Positions 44,104 to 55,545 of a stretch of DNA of 64,000 nucleotides are shown here, in pieces. The notes under the pieces were generated by a model. It saw only the letters and a list, made by a program, of their open reading frames with translations. It was not told the DNA's origin and ran no database searches. The position numbers and the translations under genes were made by a program. The stretch covers positions 1,488,001-1,552,000 of the forward strand of contig JAECYW010000009.1 of NCBI GenBank assembly GCA_023014335.1, in the 5' to 3' direction. The stretch's first letter is position 1, and each line of letters opens with the position of its first letter. This DNA is from Galerina marginata. Taxonomy: Eukaryota > Basidiomycota > Agaricomycetes > Agaricales > Galerinaceae.

Positions 44104-45839
44104 TTAGGTCCGAACCACAAGAAATTGTTCTGGCACTTCAGGACTCCCGTACGGGGCTAAGGTCCGACGGGTTTGCAACTTACCCTCCTCGTCTCTCACC
44201 ACCTGGCGTTCAACCTGCATTGCAACTTTGAGTTGACTATTTAGATGAATCAAAGTCAGACAGTACCTGCCATACTCTTGCATTGCAACCGAATTGCGTA
44301 ACGGTAGCGCTACATCGGTTGATAATGGACAACGCTTGGTCTGGCTTAAGCACTGGGAACGCCTCCATAAATGCTTCCATAGGGTAATTAATGTGGACCG
44401 TCCGCAACTTCTTTGCGTGGAACAAAGAGCGGGATAATCGATCCTTTAATTTCGTTAATCTGGGCAGAGAGCATGTACTGAAGGTAATAAAAAAGCATAC
44501 CAGCGAAGTTGGTTCTACAACGACGAATAGTTGCTCCAGATTATTGCAATTCAAACAAATGTCGTTTATCGCTTCTAGGCTGATAAGCATCCGGTGTACT
44601 GAGAATCTGATTAAACGTTTTCCATGAGTGGAGATTAACTGCTTCCATAGGTTGTCTGTCATAGGAGACTCGAAAAATGCACCAGTCGAGTAGATTTGAA
44701 ATAGCTCAAGTGGGGAAGTGCTGAGAAGGTCGATGACACCTGCAATCCATTCCTTCATAGGTAACTGCTGTTGCACGGTAAGGGTCACAGAACGAAGGCG
44801 CGTCAATGTGCCTGAGGTGGTACATTGCCTGGCAAACGTTGCCACATCCTATCAGGACAGACATTTAGTTATCGAGATAGAAGATGAACTGATTGTCAAT
44901 AGTACAAATTTCGGGGAGACACCTTCCAGACCGAGTCCAATAAGTCCTTTGATATTTGACGACACAAGGGTCCAAACTCCACGGTGAGTAACCTTGGGAC
45001 ATCCTGTTAGCTGAAGGTGCTCGAGATTGACGAGGTGGACTGCTATTGATTCTAACAGATTGTCTGTGATGATAGTCGATGCCTAGGTATGGATATTAGT
45101 AACTGCTTTTGGAGATAACAACCGTGTATATAGACGGACAGACTTTGCATATTAACGTGAAACTCCGTAAAGTACTCCCCGTCAAGGATAGCCATGGGTC
45201 GAATTGAGATACGACGGCTAAGCTGGGCATGATAATAGATATTCGACGGAGGTTTGCAAAACCTAGGAGAGCTCGTGGGTCGTAATGACCTTCGTTGTGC
45301 CCGTTCAATTCCAACTCTCGTAAACTTTGACAGTGGTTAAGAGCTTCCAGTATTTCCGAATTCAAAGAACCGTCCCGTGTCCACGTACATGATCGTAAAT
45401 TGCTGCAATTCTTGAGCCCGCGTTGGACATGTTTGAGAATATCGCCATCCAGAGTAGTTATCGCCTTCGGGAAGTCTCGGATTTCTAAAAGATGGGAACA
45501 TGTCATGACATGCGGTTTCGTGTAAGAGGTTAGGAAACACACCAAGTACGTGTAGAAGACTCGCCAGGTACGCAGATCGCGATAGGGTATCAAACAACTT
45601 GATGACCTGCTCACAAATATTTGCTCAAGGGGCAAATGACTGGCAGGGCTGCTGATTTGGCTCACCTTCACCTTTCCGTCTTTGTGCCAAGAGTATATGG
45701 ATACCCTTTCGTAGAGGCGGGGCGTCGCAAAGCTTCGGAACGTCTGGTTGACCATACACATCGCTCTGAGATGTTGAGGCTTTATGACATGGTCCAAAAT
45801 CTCCGGCAATATTTCAACCGGGAGGTCCAAGAACAGCAT
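44104..45839 (-). CDS. F-box / LRR-like protein, multi-exon
   Basis: The start MLFLDLPVEILPEILDHVIK is a clear F-box, followed by HLRAMCMVNQTFRSFATPRL. Downstream exons give Leu-rich units: CSNLRSCTWTRDGS, CQSLRELELNGHNEG, LLGFANLRRISIIMPSL, VNLEHLQLTGCPKVTHRGVW, CNNLEQLFVVVEPTSL and KKLRTVHINYPMEAF. After a splice at ARVWQ the last exon reads VERQVVRDEEG and ends SPEVPEQFLVVRT at the TAA (44104), a C-terminal form I recognise from many agaric F-box proteins. The LTGCPKVT unit resembles cysteine-containing LRRs. Product: probable SCF substrate receptor, target unknown. An exon-by-exon model would need checking; the frame breaks at about 45660-45570 and 44860 mark introns. Confidence 0.7.
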
Positions 45840-46076
45840 TTAAGGTTGGAAATCTAAAAGTTCTATAGTGTTAGAAAGACAGAACAGAAAAAGCTGGTTG
45901 AATTACTCAGTGTAATAAAGATACACCACAAAGTAGTCAACGGCACAGATATCAACCTTTTCTGCCATCGACGGCCCGACAACACCCGGTTATTTGTTCA
46001 GGACATTCCGAACCAAACAAGAAGTCAATGGCTTGGCCATCTTTGAGAAGCAACCTCTTGAACCACAACCACCACC

Positions 46077-49000
46077 ATGTCAGACGAAGAGGATCATCAA
46101 ATGTTCCAACACGAGGAGGAGGAAGAAGAAGCTCCGCAAGACGTTGAGGAGGAGGCCGAGCAAAATGATGAGGAAATGGACGATATTCCGAAGAAAAGCA
46201 AGTCTTCAAGACAGGATCGTAATGACGAAGAAGAGGAGGACGAGGAAGAAGAAGAAGAGGAGGATGAGGACGAGGAAGAAGATGATGCTCCTGGGAGAAA
46301 AGGGAAGAAGCGGGCAAAAGTACGTGGCTAGCGTCTAATATTCGGACTCACTCGTATTTAATTGGCTTTCTACAGCATCGCCATAAACGCAATACTCTGA
46401 GCCGCTTCCTTGATATCGAAGCTGAGGTCAGTGAGGACGAAGATGAAGAGGAGGACGAAGAAGAATATGGAGCCGGTTCGTTTCTCACTTGTTTTATTGA
46501 CCTACCGAGGTTCCAGCTAATTCCTACAACGCAGAGGGCTTTATCACCAATGAACATGACGTGGATGACGACGTGACAAGACGAAATCATGCTCTTCTCG
46601 ATAGTTCACGGCATTTTGAGGAAGAAGATAGTAGAAGCCCGGAAGAGATTGCAAAAGCAGTTGCTCGTCGTCACCGAGATCGAGCAGCGCCTTATACAGG
46701 CGACATGAACGAAATACCCCAGCGTCTTCTCATGCCGTCCGTGCATGATGCTAGTCTTTGGCAAGTCCGAGTGAAAGTACGTCCTTATAATGACTGTCAT
46801 AAAAATCAACTAAATTGGACTTAGCCTGGCCGTGAACGCGATATCGTTTTCAGTCTTATGCGAAAAGCCATCGACGTCGAATACAGTGCTCGGCCGCTCA
46901 CCATCATGTCTGCGTTCCAGCGTGACTCCTTACCCGGAATGATCTATGTTGAGGCACGAAGCGCAAAACAAGTCACAGAAGCGTGTAATGGCCTCGTCGG
47001 AGTCTACCCTAGTCGCGGTGTTCAGCTGGTTCCCATTGAAGAAATGGCTAGCCTTTTACAGATCAAGAAGCAAGAAACGACACTAGTTCCAGGTACCTGG
47101 GTCAGGATCCGACGTGGAAAATATGCTGGAGACTTGGCTCAAGTGATGGACCTCACGGACAATGGAGAAGATGTCGGCTTGAGACTTGTACCTCGAATCG
47201 ACATGAACCCTCGCGACGACGCTTCCTTAGATCCTCAGGGCAAAAAGCGGAAGAAAACAGCGACAGGACCCGGGTCTCTGCGACCTACTCAGCGGTTATT
47301 CAACTATGAGGAGATACTGAAAGTTTACGGGCGCAAACATGTCACCAAACGAAGCCAATCCTACGTTTTCCAGAACGATACCTACAAAGACGGGTTTTTG
47401 GAGAAGGATTTCAAGTCGAGTGCGTTAATTTTGGACGACGTGAATCCGACATTGGACGAAATTACCCAATTTACTAAAAGACAAGACGGGGCCGAAGATA
47501 ACGTGGTCAATTTGTCGGCTATTGCTGAAGCATCTCGAAAAGCTGCTATTGCCGTGCTTCAGCCCGGAGATCACATTGAAGTTTTTGAGGGTGAACAGTC
47601 TGGGTTGCATGGTGTAGTTGATGAGATTGCTGGAGACGTTGTCACGATTACGGCACAAGGTTTAGACCTCGACGGGCAAAAAATGGAAATTCCGGCGAGA
47701 AGTGTGCGCAAGCGGTTCAAGCCTGGAGACCACGTCAAGGTCATGGCTGGGCAGAACGCAGATGAGACGGGTCTGGTCGTATCGGTTTCGGACAATGTGG
47801 TCACATTCGTGTCGGATATGTCAATGCAGGAGGTCCGCACTACTCTTTTTCTTTTGTAAATCCTCTTCTAACTCCGACGTCTCGAGTAGATTTCGGTCTT
47901 TTCCAAGGATCTCCGAGAGGCTGCAGAAGTCGGTTCAGGTTCCAATATCGTTGGAAACTACGAACTTTATGACCTGGTGCAACTCGAGTACGTGGCTGGC
48001 CTTCATATGGTGGGAAAAAAATTAACATGTACTTAGTGCCCAAACCGTCGGTGTTATCTTCAAAACAGAGCGAGACTCTTTCCGGGTTCTCGACCAAAAC
48101 GGCCAAGTGCGCCTCGTCCAGCCTCATCAAATCTCAATGCGTCGCGATTCTTCAAGAGCCATTGCTACCGACGCGGAAGGCCATGAGCTCCGTGTAAATG
48201 ACAACGTTAAAGAAATCGATGGAGAAGTGAGTGCATCGTATTCTTTTCCGCGTTCTATCGCTCATCGAGTTTTAGGGTCGGAAAGGTCTCGTACTACATA
48301 CCCACCAAGCCTTCTTTGCCTTCTTGCACAACAGGGACATCGCAGAGAACAGCGGGGTCTTCGTCACCCGTACTCGCTCGCTCGCATCATTGGCTCCGAA
48401 GAGCAATGTGCTGAAGACGGCTGGTGCCGATTTGTCCAAGATGAATCCTGCTATGGTTGCACCGACAGGTGGTATGGTTGGATCCGGAGCTATGGGACGT
48501 GGTCCGAGAGATCGTGATATCGGAACGACTGTCATGGTTGTGAAAGGTCCTCATAAGGGCTACGTGGGCACCATCAAGGACACGAACGGGCCCATTGCGC
48601 GTGTCGAACTTCGTACTGGGAACAAAATCATTATGATTGAGAAGGAAAAAATATACAGGCGATAGTGAGTAGACAGAGACTGACATTCCTCCTTCTATTA
48701 ACCGTATCTCTACTAGTCCGGATGGCAAGCTCGAGGCGCTGGATAAAGCTCCAAGACATGGCCAACCAAGAGGAAACAGCAACCCATACCACAACGGCGG
48801 TTTCGCAGTCCCACGCACTCCATACAACTCCAGCAAAACTCCCAACCCGTACGGCGGAGACTCGCGGACACCAGCATGGAACGCCTCCTCGCGCACGCCC
48901 AACCCCTACTCCGACGCTCGTACGCCAGCGTGGAACGCCTCTTCTCGTACTCCGAATCCATATGCGCAGGATGGCGGTCGTACGCCGGCGTGGAATGTCG

Positions 49001-49985
49001 GTTCGCGGACGCCGAATCCGTATGCGACTGGGGCGAATGCGAGTGCGCCGGGGGCTGGGCCGGCGACTGGTTGGGGTGGGGCTACTCCTGGACGAAATGT
49101 GGCTGCTTCTGGGTGGCAGACGCCTGGGAGGGCGGCGGCGGCGCCTGCTCCTCCTGCATGGTCTGCTGCTTCTGGTGGGTGGGACGCGGCTCCCACTCCG
49201 GCAGCTAGTACCCCTTGGGATATGGGTCCTGGTGGTGGTTGGGTTAGTTTCTTTGTTTTACTTTGGTCTTTGCTTTCAACAATACTGACCTGTCCAATAG
49301 GGCGCTCCTACCCCTGCTGCTGCTGCTACTCCTGGTGGCATGCATTTTGGACAAACGCCTTACGCTGCTCCGACGCCAGCTAGTCGCACGCCAGCAGCTG
49401 TATGGGCAGGGGGGAGCGTCGCTACACCTGGTGTGATCGCTAATACTGATCCAGAGCCAAACAAGAAGAAATCAACAGGTAAGAATTTTCCATCAATCCT
49501 TTCCACTGTTGGTGTTACTTATATATATCGCTCCTTCAGCTCTCGACCCCAATTGGCTTTTCGACAGAGATTTTGCAAACTACTTGACCAGGGTCAGAGT
49601 CAAAATCCGTGGTACAAGGCCCACACAATACCTAAAAGGCGATTATGAGAACAAGAAGGGTCGCCTTGTCGCTGCGCAACAAAATCCCGCCGAGTATCAG
49701 CAAACCGCGCGTGTCCTGTTTACCGACACTGGGGAGGAGCGTAGTATCTTGGCACAGTTTATCCTTCCACAAAAGCCCACCTACACTGGCGAAGAGGTAT
49801 TCGTGTTCGCTGGTGATCACAAAGGGGAAGCGATGGTCGTTCGGGAGCAACCTGACTATAATGATAACGACGACGACGATGAAGACAGCGATGATAAACC
49901 GGTGACCATTTCAAGCAAGGCTAGGCCAACTAGTATTTATCCCGTCCCTGCTGGTTATTTAGTTTCGCTTGCAGAAGAGACCTGA
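46077..49985 (+). CDS. SPT5: Transcription elongation factor Spt5 (DSIF), about ten exons
   Basis: About 1,140 residues. The first 150 are very acidic (HEEEEEEAPQDVEEEAEQND). The NGN domain that pairs with Spt4 follows: ASLWQVRVKPGRERDIVFSL, TIMSAFQRDSLPGMIYVEAR, GVYPSRGVQLVPIEEM. KOW domains come next: TLVPGTWVRIRRGKYAGDLA, LQPGDHIEVFEGEQSGLHGV, FKPGDHVKVMAGQNADETGL, VGVIFKTERDSFRVLDQNGQ and IGTTVMVVKGPHKGYVGTI. The C-terminal repeat region has TPAWN and SRTPNPY units (from about 48830), the kind of repeat phosphorylated by Bur1/P-TEFb. A conserved C-terminal domain follows (PNWLFDRDFANYLTRVRVKI, LAQFILPQKPTYTGEEVFVF). Spt5 clamps RNA polymerase II and promotes processivity in the nucleus. 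The leader just before the ATG is AACCACAACCACCACC. The gene looks intact. Confidence 0.93.
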
Positions 49986-50202
49986 TATATATATTTCGAC
50001 GCCTTTGGTGGTGTGGTGTAATTTGCTGTTGTCTTTGTTGTCTTCTTGCCTTCTTGTTCATTGTAGAAACTTATTATTTTGTACATTACGTAGCCCATTT
50101 TATTCTCGGAAATCTTGAAGCCCAGCTTTGGGTTTGAATTCACGCAAGAGCTTGTCAAATTGATCTCTGTTCCCAACCACCACCTTCATACTTTGCCCAA
50201 CA

Positions 50203-50447
50203 ATGGCGAAAGAAAGACTGCCTCTTGAAGCGCGTCGAATACGCATGATTATTGTTTCCTTGCCTATCTTGGTTGCCTCGTCTTGTAAGTTTCAACCATT
50301 GGAATAGGTGGCTTTAATTGAAGGTGTTCAGTGGTTTTGTACAGACGGCTGGCTCTCGGGGAAGAACAACGGAGACTACCGAGCGGCATAGACGCAGAGA
50401 ACCGAAACACGAATCTCTTGGACACTCAAAAGAAGAACACGAACTAA
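50203..50447 (+). CDS. Small single-pass membrane protein, two exons
   Basis: Exon 1 (50203-50284) and exon 2 (50332-50447) join in phase to 65 residues. The sequence MAKERLPLEARRIRMIIVSL leads into a hydrophobic helix (IIVSLPILVASSLVLYRRLA) and a polar tail (LGEEQRRLPSGIDAE). A basic head followed by one helix suggests a mitochondrial or ER tail-anchored type; I do not know the family. The intron is 47 nt. The gene lies between SPT5 (same strand) and MIC10 (convergent, 160 bases away). It is too short and split for simple frame scans, so it could easily be missed. Confidence 0.6.
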
Positions 50448-50609
50448 GACGAGAAACTCTCTCACAAGAGCGGAGGTTGTGGCAGTGATAAACTCTATGT
50501 TACTGTTGGAGGCGATTTTTAATAACTCAAACATCTCGGGATATAGTTTCATGCCGTGAATAAGCCTCGACCCATCCCTCTTCCTATCCATTTCCAGCTC
50601 TATAGTTGT

Positions 50610-51096
50610 TTATTTGCTGGGTGGTGCTTCTGACTGAGGGATGATGCGTGTGCCAGGAATTCTGGCAGGATTGAAGGACCGGTCACAATCTGCCCAGGCA
50701 GCTCCTGCTCCAAATCCTGTGGATAGCGCAATAGGCCATGTCCGTCCTGCAAGGAAGGTGAATACGCGTCACACGAGTTTGTTCGAGAGACACGAACGGC
50801 GGAAGAGAATGACGGAAGCAACGACGCCTGCGCCAAAACCGACACCACTGGATATACAATTAAGCCCGGTATTCATGGAACAAGGAGAGTAAAACTCACG
50901 CTTTCACGAGAAGATCCGCCACTATGGGTTCCCCCCTTGTTAACTAATACAAAAGCCATATGCAAGCAGAACGTGAGACTCACAGCACCGGTCGTACTGG
51001 AAGAGTGTCAGACGAAGTGCAAGTAGAAAACATGGCTGGGCATACCTTTTGGCCAAGAATGTCCTCGCTGGGTACAGGCTTTTGGGTGGCGGACAT
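50610..51096 (-). CDS. MIC10: MICOS complex subunit Mic10, five exons
   Basis: Exons 51096-51046, 50996-50984 (13 nt), 50921-50900 (22 nt), 50847-50798 and 50746-50610 join in phase to 90 residues, between human MIC10 (78) and yeast Mic10 (97). The joined product reads SEDILGQKYDRCLADLLVKA, then the first helix AGVGFGAGVVASVILFRR and the second helix RTWPIALSTGFGAGAAWADC. The paired glycine motifs (GxGxGxG-like) and the RRxWP turn are diagnostic. Mic10 forms oligomers in the mitochondrial inner membrane that bend it at crista junctions. The gene is cut into tiny exons, so no single frame longer than about 50 codons contains it. The stop differs in frame from a longer overlapping open frame (50848-50600), which is a shadow. 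Confidence 0.88.
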
Positions 51097-51380
51097 GATA
51101 GATGGGAGTTGGGACTGAAATAGTGAGCGGTGAGCTGAACGGGAGCAACCGTGAGCAGCGTGTTTGTTTCGGGGGGAGATGCCAAGCAGCCCAAATTAGA
51201 CAACCCCGGGCTTTGGGACCATGATCTCTGTCCTTGCAACGACTGCGCCTTCGACATCGGGTGCTGTGTCCACCGGCTTTTCTCATAATCTTGCGCTGCG
51301 CAGGACTCGGGTAAGCTTCTCTACCGAAGAAACTTATTTCTACAAGTTCCCTGATATCTTGTACTGTCGTAGAAGCAAAG
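51097..51380. promoter_or_regulatory. Shared divergent promoter of MIC10 and BRO1
   Basis: The ATGs of MIC10 (minus) and BRO1 (plus) are 284 bases apart, so both promoters must lie here. A GC-rich centre (about 51130-51260) has no clear TATA box for either side. Confidence 0.5.
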
Positions 51381-54300
51381 ATGGCTCACCAATCGCCTAT
51401 GATCTCAATTCCAAAGAAGACGACCGAGGAAGTGGACTGGACGACGCCAATACGCAATCTAATATCCCAATCTTACGGCGAGAACCCGGAGAACTATGCT
51501 ACTGAATGTGCATCATTGCAGCGGTGTCGCCAGGATGCCGTCAGAGGCGCCGGCAGCGACATTACAGGTGAGTAGGCGCCACACCTAGACTCGTTCGTTA
51601 TTCTGATGAGCTCGGATAGCCCGCGATCTCCTGTACAAGTACTTTGGCCAGCTCGAGCTCCTCGAGCTGCGGTTCTCTGAAATCAGAGTCAACTTTCCTT
51701 GGCATGACGCGTTCACGAACAAGTTGATCACCCAGACATCCATAGCCTACGAGAAGGCGTCTGTCCTCTTCCAAATTGCCGTTACCCACTCCGCCATCGC
51801 TGCATCGCAGAGCCGATCGGATCCTGAAGGACTGAAGCGTGCTTTCTACTATTTCAGAGCATGCGCCGGGATGCTTACTTACATCAACGAAAACTTTCTC
51901 CACGCCCCATCGACGGATCTCAGCCGGGAGGTCGTCAAATTTCTCATCAACGTTATCTTGGCCCAGGCGACAGAGGTTTTCTTTGAGAAATGTACCGAGG
52001 AGAAGAAAAGCAACGCTCTGGTCGCCAAGATTGGATCACAAGCAGCGTCAATGTATACATCACTGAGCGAAGAGGTGAAGGAATTCATGGGTAAAGGAAT
52101 CTTTGACAGAAACTGGGTTACTATTGTACAAGTAAGTTCTGAATCCACGTTTCTTCGACACCTCTGATCACCCATACAGATTAAAGCAAAATATTTCTCG
52201 TCGCTCGCCCAGTACTACCGTGGGCTAGCCGACAACACCGCGAACAAGCACGGCGATGCACTAACACGGTTCATTCAAGCAGAGATCTTGGCAAAAGAAG
52301 CCAACCGCACAGCCTCAAGCTTCGCATCCATGTTTGTCTCCAACATGTCACCCAACTTGCCCGCAGACGCCGGGACGTCCATCCAAGAGCGGACGAAGGC
52401 ACATCTGGTCATCTGCGCCGACAAGAAGAGCGAAGCCACTCGGGAGAACGATCTCATATACAATGCTATCCTTCCGGCCTTCGAAGCGTTACCTGCTATT
52501 GAGAAGACGATCGTGGCTACTCCCATCCATATTCATGACGTCTACGGCGCGCCTGAAGTCCAAAAGACGATCGGACAGGATTTCTTCATCCGCTTGGTGC
52601 CTCTCAGCGTGCACGAGAGTGCGAGTGTATACTCTGAGGAAAAGGCGAAGTTGGTCCGTGGAGAGGTAGAAAAGGCCGAAGGAGCAGAAGGAGAAGCGCG
52701 GAGTGCCCTCGACGGTCTCGGTGTCAAAGAAGGCTTGGTGCGCTACAAAGCCATGGCAGAGGGCGAGGTCGGCGGGGGCGAAGAAGTGCCCATGGACGTG
52801 CGGAGGTGGAAAGAAGACATCGCCCTCGTCGAAGACCGCGACGGCGTTGACGGGCTCATGGTCGCCTTGAACAACCTCAAAGGCAACGTCCAGCGGGACC
52901 TGGACTCCATCTCGCGCGACCTCGACAGCGAGTCCAAGGAGTGCGAGATGATGCGCCTTAAATACGAGCACCTTTGGGCGCAGGCGCCCAGCGCGACACT
53001 AACGAAGACGTTCAGGCAGGACCTCAAGGCGCATTTCGGCGCCCTTGAGGCAGCGGCGGTGTCGGACCAGCAAGTAACGGTGCTGTGGGCCTCGGTGAAG
53101 GGCGATATACAACTGTTGTTGAGCCCGCAGGTTGAGCAGCTGTTCTCGGAACGGGGCGGGTCGAAGCCGGATAATCTGCTAGAGCTGGATGTGGACAATG
53201 ACGCCGACGATGCGAAGGAGAGGGCGAAGATTAAAGGGCTGGTGGATGAGATTGAGGAGAGGTTGAAGCGGCTTAATTTGATTTCGAAAGAGCGGAACGA
53301 GGTCCTTAAGGACCTCAAGGATAAGGTTTGTTTCAATAATCGTTCGACAACAGTTTTGTTCTGAAGGTTACCTTACCTTTCTTAGATCCAGACGGACGAC
53401 GTTTCTCATCTCCTATTGCTGAACCGTCGCAACACCGGGGTCGAACCGACATTGTTCGCAGCAGAGTTGGAGAAATTCCGCCCGTACCAACAGCGGTTGG
53501 CATCAACTGTGCACCATCAGGAGGTTGCCCTACAGGAGGTCACAACGATGTGGAAGGGGCTGAAAGACCTCGCAGGACGCGGTGCGGGTGCAAGAAAGTG
53601 GGATGAGAGGGAAAAGAAAAAGAAGGATACTGTACGCAGGTTTTCGAGGGCACGAGATGGGTACATGGAGGTCCGAGACGGATTGGCGTACGTGTTGTGC
53701 CTTCCTTGAGATTCGTGCTAGGCCTGACACATTTCTATTGATAACAGGAAAGGTCTCCAGTTCTACACCGAGCTGACAGATCTCGTGTCAAAGCTTCGTT
53801 CGCATGTACGATCGTTTGTGTCAGAACGGTCCGTTGAGCGCGAAGCTCTCGTGGCAAAATTGGAAACAGAAAAGAGACTATCGGCCGTTGCTTCCTCTCC
53901 GCCCCCTCTGGCTGCCAAACCACCTTTGCCACCACCCCCACACAGATCTAGTCTCGACAGCGCATTTTCCGCGATGAGTTTGCAGAACCCATCACGATCG
54001 CCGCCTCCACCGCCGCAACAACAGCATCCCTGGCAAAGTAATTCGTCATTGCCGCCTTCCAGTCACCAATACGGTTCTGGATCTCCTTACGGTGGTCAAC
54101 AACCGCAGCAGCAACAGTCGCCTTATTCCAGTGCTCCTCCTCCACCAGCCCCACAGCAGCCTTCTCATTACTCTTATCAGTCATATGGCTCTCAGTACAC
54201 ACCATCGCCTGGACCTCCTCCCCAGCAGCAGCAGCAACAGCAACCGCAACAATCTTCATTTCTCCCTCCACCGCCACCACGCCCGCCAACACACTCAAAC

Positions 54301-54696
54301 TCGTATCCGGCCCCTTCAGCCCCTTCTTCAGATCCCTACGCCAATCTTGGTCTGTTCAACCCACCACCCGCTCCAAGTCAACCATCCGCACCACCCCCGC
54401 CACCGTCCAACTCAACACCGACGACCAACCATAATGGTTATGGTGGTGGTTATTATGGGCAACAACAAAACCAGCAGCAGCAGCAGCAGAACCAGTACGG
54501 TGGTTCGAGCTTCCCGCCACCGCCTCCACCGCAGCAACAACAATACCAGAGTTATCCACCACATGGGCATGGACAGGGATTCCCACCGCCTCCGCCGCCG
54601 CCTGGTCAGCAATCATACACGGGCTACCAGACGCCGCCGCCGCCTGCTTCGTATGCTCCTGGTGGGTACTCGACGCAGCAGGGGTATGGACGATAG
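51381..54696 (+). CDS. BRO1: BRO1/ALIX-like endosomal protein, five exons
   Basis: About 1,030 residues. The N-terminal BRO1 domain begins MAHQSPMISIPKKTTEEVDW and contains YGENPENYATECASLQRCRQ, LYKYFGQLELLELRF, FPWHDAFTNKLITQTSIAYE and KASVLFQIAVTHSAIAASQS; it ends with the characteristic IKAKYFSSLAQYYRGL. BRO1 domains bind Snf7 (ESCRT-III). A coiled-coil V domain follows (ISRDLDSESKECEMMRLKYE, VDEIEERLKRLNLISKERNE), which in yeast Bro1 and ALIX binds LYPxL motifs and ubiquitin. The tail after about residue 720 is Pro/Gln-rich with many PPPP and QQQQ runs, as in Bro1, where it recruits Doa4. Role: cargo deubiquitination and sorting at multivesicular bodies. The start near 51381 follows a 284-base promoter shared with MIC10. 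The gene looks intact. Confidence 0.9.
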
Positions 54697-54975
54697 GGTT
54701 TTCGAGAGGGTGTTTTTTAGTATCCGTTGTTTAATTTCTGGCTTGAATTCTGCGGTTGGGGTGTGCTAATAGTGTGTAGTTACCGTTGGAAGTGTATTCT
54801 GTGCTGTATTTGTTGCGTCGTTCTGTACAGGCGTCGGGTGGCTTACTGGATACAATAATTTATATGCAATCGTCGAGCGAGATTGTGCATCCTGGTGTTT
54901 CTGAGGGCTCTGTTGAACCTCGGAGCTTCAGAGCTTGAGAAATGGGTGTCTATATGTCTAAGCCTCCAATACACT
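54697..54975. other. Convergent 3' flanks of BRO1 and MIC12
   Basis: No gene is seen. The sequence is T/G-rich downstream of the BRO1 stop, and AATAATTTATATGCAATCG near 54855 could hold poly(A) signals for BRO1. Confidence 0.35.
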
Positions 54976-55545
54976 CTACGAAGATGCTGATGCTGACGGA
55001 GATGACGACCGCTGGGTAACTTTCGAACCCTCCACTGGAGGTCCGTACAACAGACTCTTCCCCCACTCCACTGCAGCCTTGTCCATGCTGTGGAACCCTC
55101 TGAATAACGACGCGATTTCGTGGTTCCATAGCGATTTCAATTCCGAACTGAAGGGATGGGGTTTTATCCTCGTCGCTGCTGAGATTGGTGCTTGTACGAG
55201 ATGCGGTGTTTCGACCATTCGGACGCTAAGTGTGTGGAGGCTGGTTCGAAAGATGGTATGTGAGCTGGATATGGACGGTTTTACGGAGACTTTTCGGAGC
55301 TGACGCACTCTCTTATATGCTGTTCGGTCCTAGGATGGCAGAAAGGAAGGAAGAATGAGATTTTAGATTATGTATTCCCATCCAAACGGTGAAGGGTGCT
55401 CACCGTGTCTGGATGAGATTAGAAAAGCCATAGTAAACCTGGTATCCGATTGTCAGTTAGTGGAGGGAGCCATAGAAATTAGGAGGCTGATACTCACTCC
55501 ACCAGCGACTAGAGCGCCGGAGAGAGGTCCTACTAAGAAGGACAT
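54976..55545 (-). CDS. MIC12: MICOS complex subunit Mic12-like, four exons
   Basis: Exons 55545-55498, 55438-55404, 55329-55309 (21 nt) and 55240-54976 join in phase to 122 residues. The joined product begins MSFLVGPLSGALVAGGVYYG, a membrane helix, then FSNLIQTRTEQHIRDLHTLS, RMVETPHLVQAPISAA, SSELKSLWNHEIASLFRGF and AAVEWGKSLLYG. The helix start, TRTEQH, LWNxEI and WGKSLLYG pattern matches fungal Mic12 (AIM5) and the QIL1/MIC13 superfamily. Mic12 tethers the Mic60 and Mic10 subcomplexes at crista junctions in the mitochondrial inner membrane. A longer reading of the last exon upstream (to 55308) runs into the intron and is not used. MIC10 lies 4 kb to the left on the same strand. Confidence 0.8.

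Noticed and set aside
50600..50848. 82-codon minus frame over MIC10
   Set aside because: It reads through an intron in the wrong frame; the spliced frame gives the Mic10 glycine motifs.
54092..54769. 225-codon + frame over the BRO1 tail
   Set aside because: Out-of-frame reading of the Pro/Gln-rich repeats.
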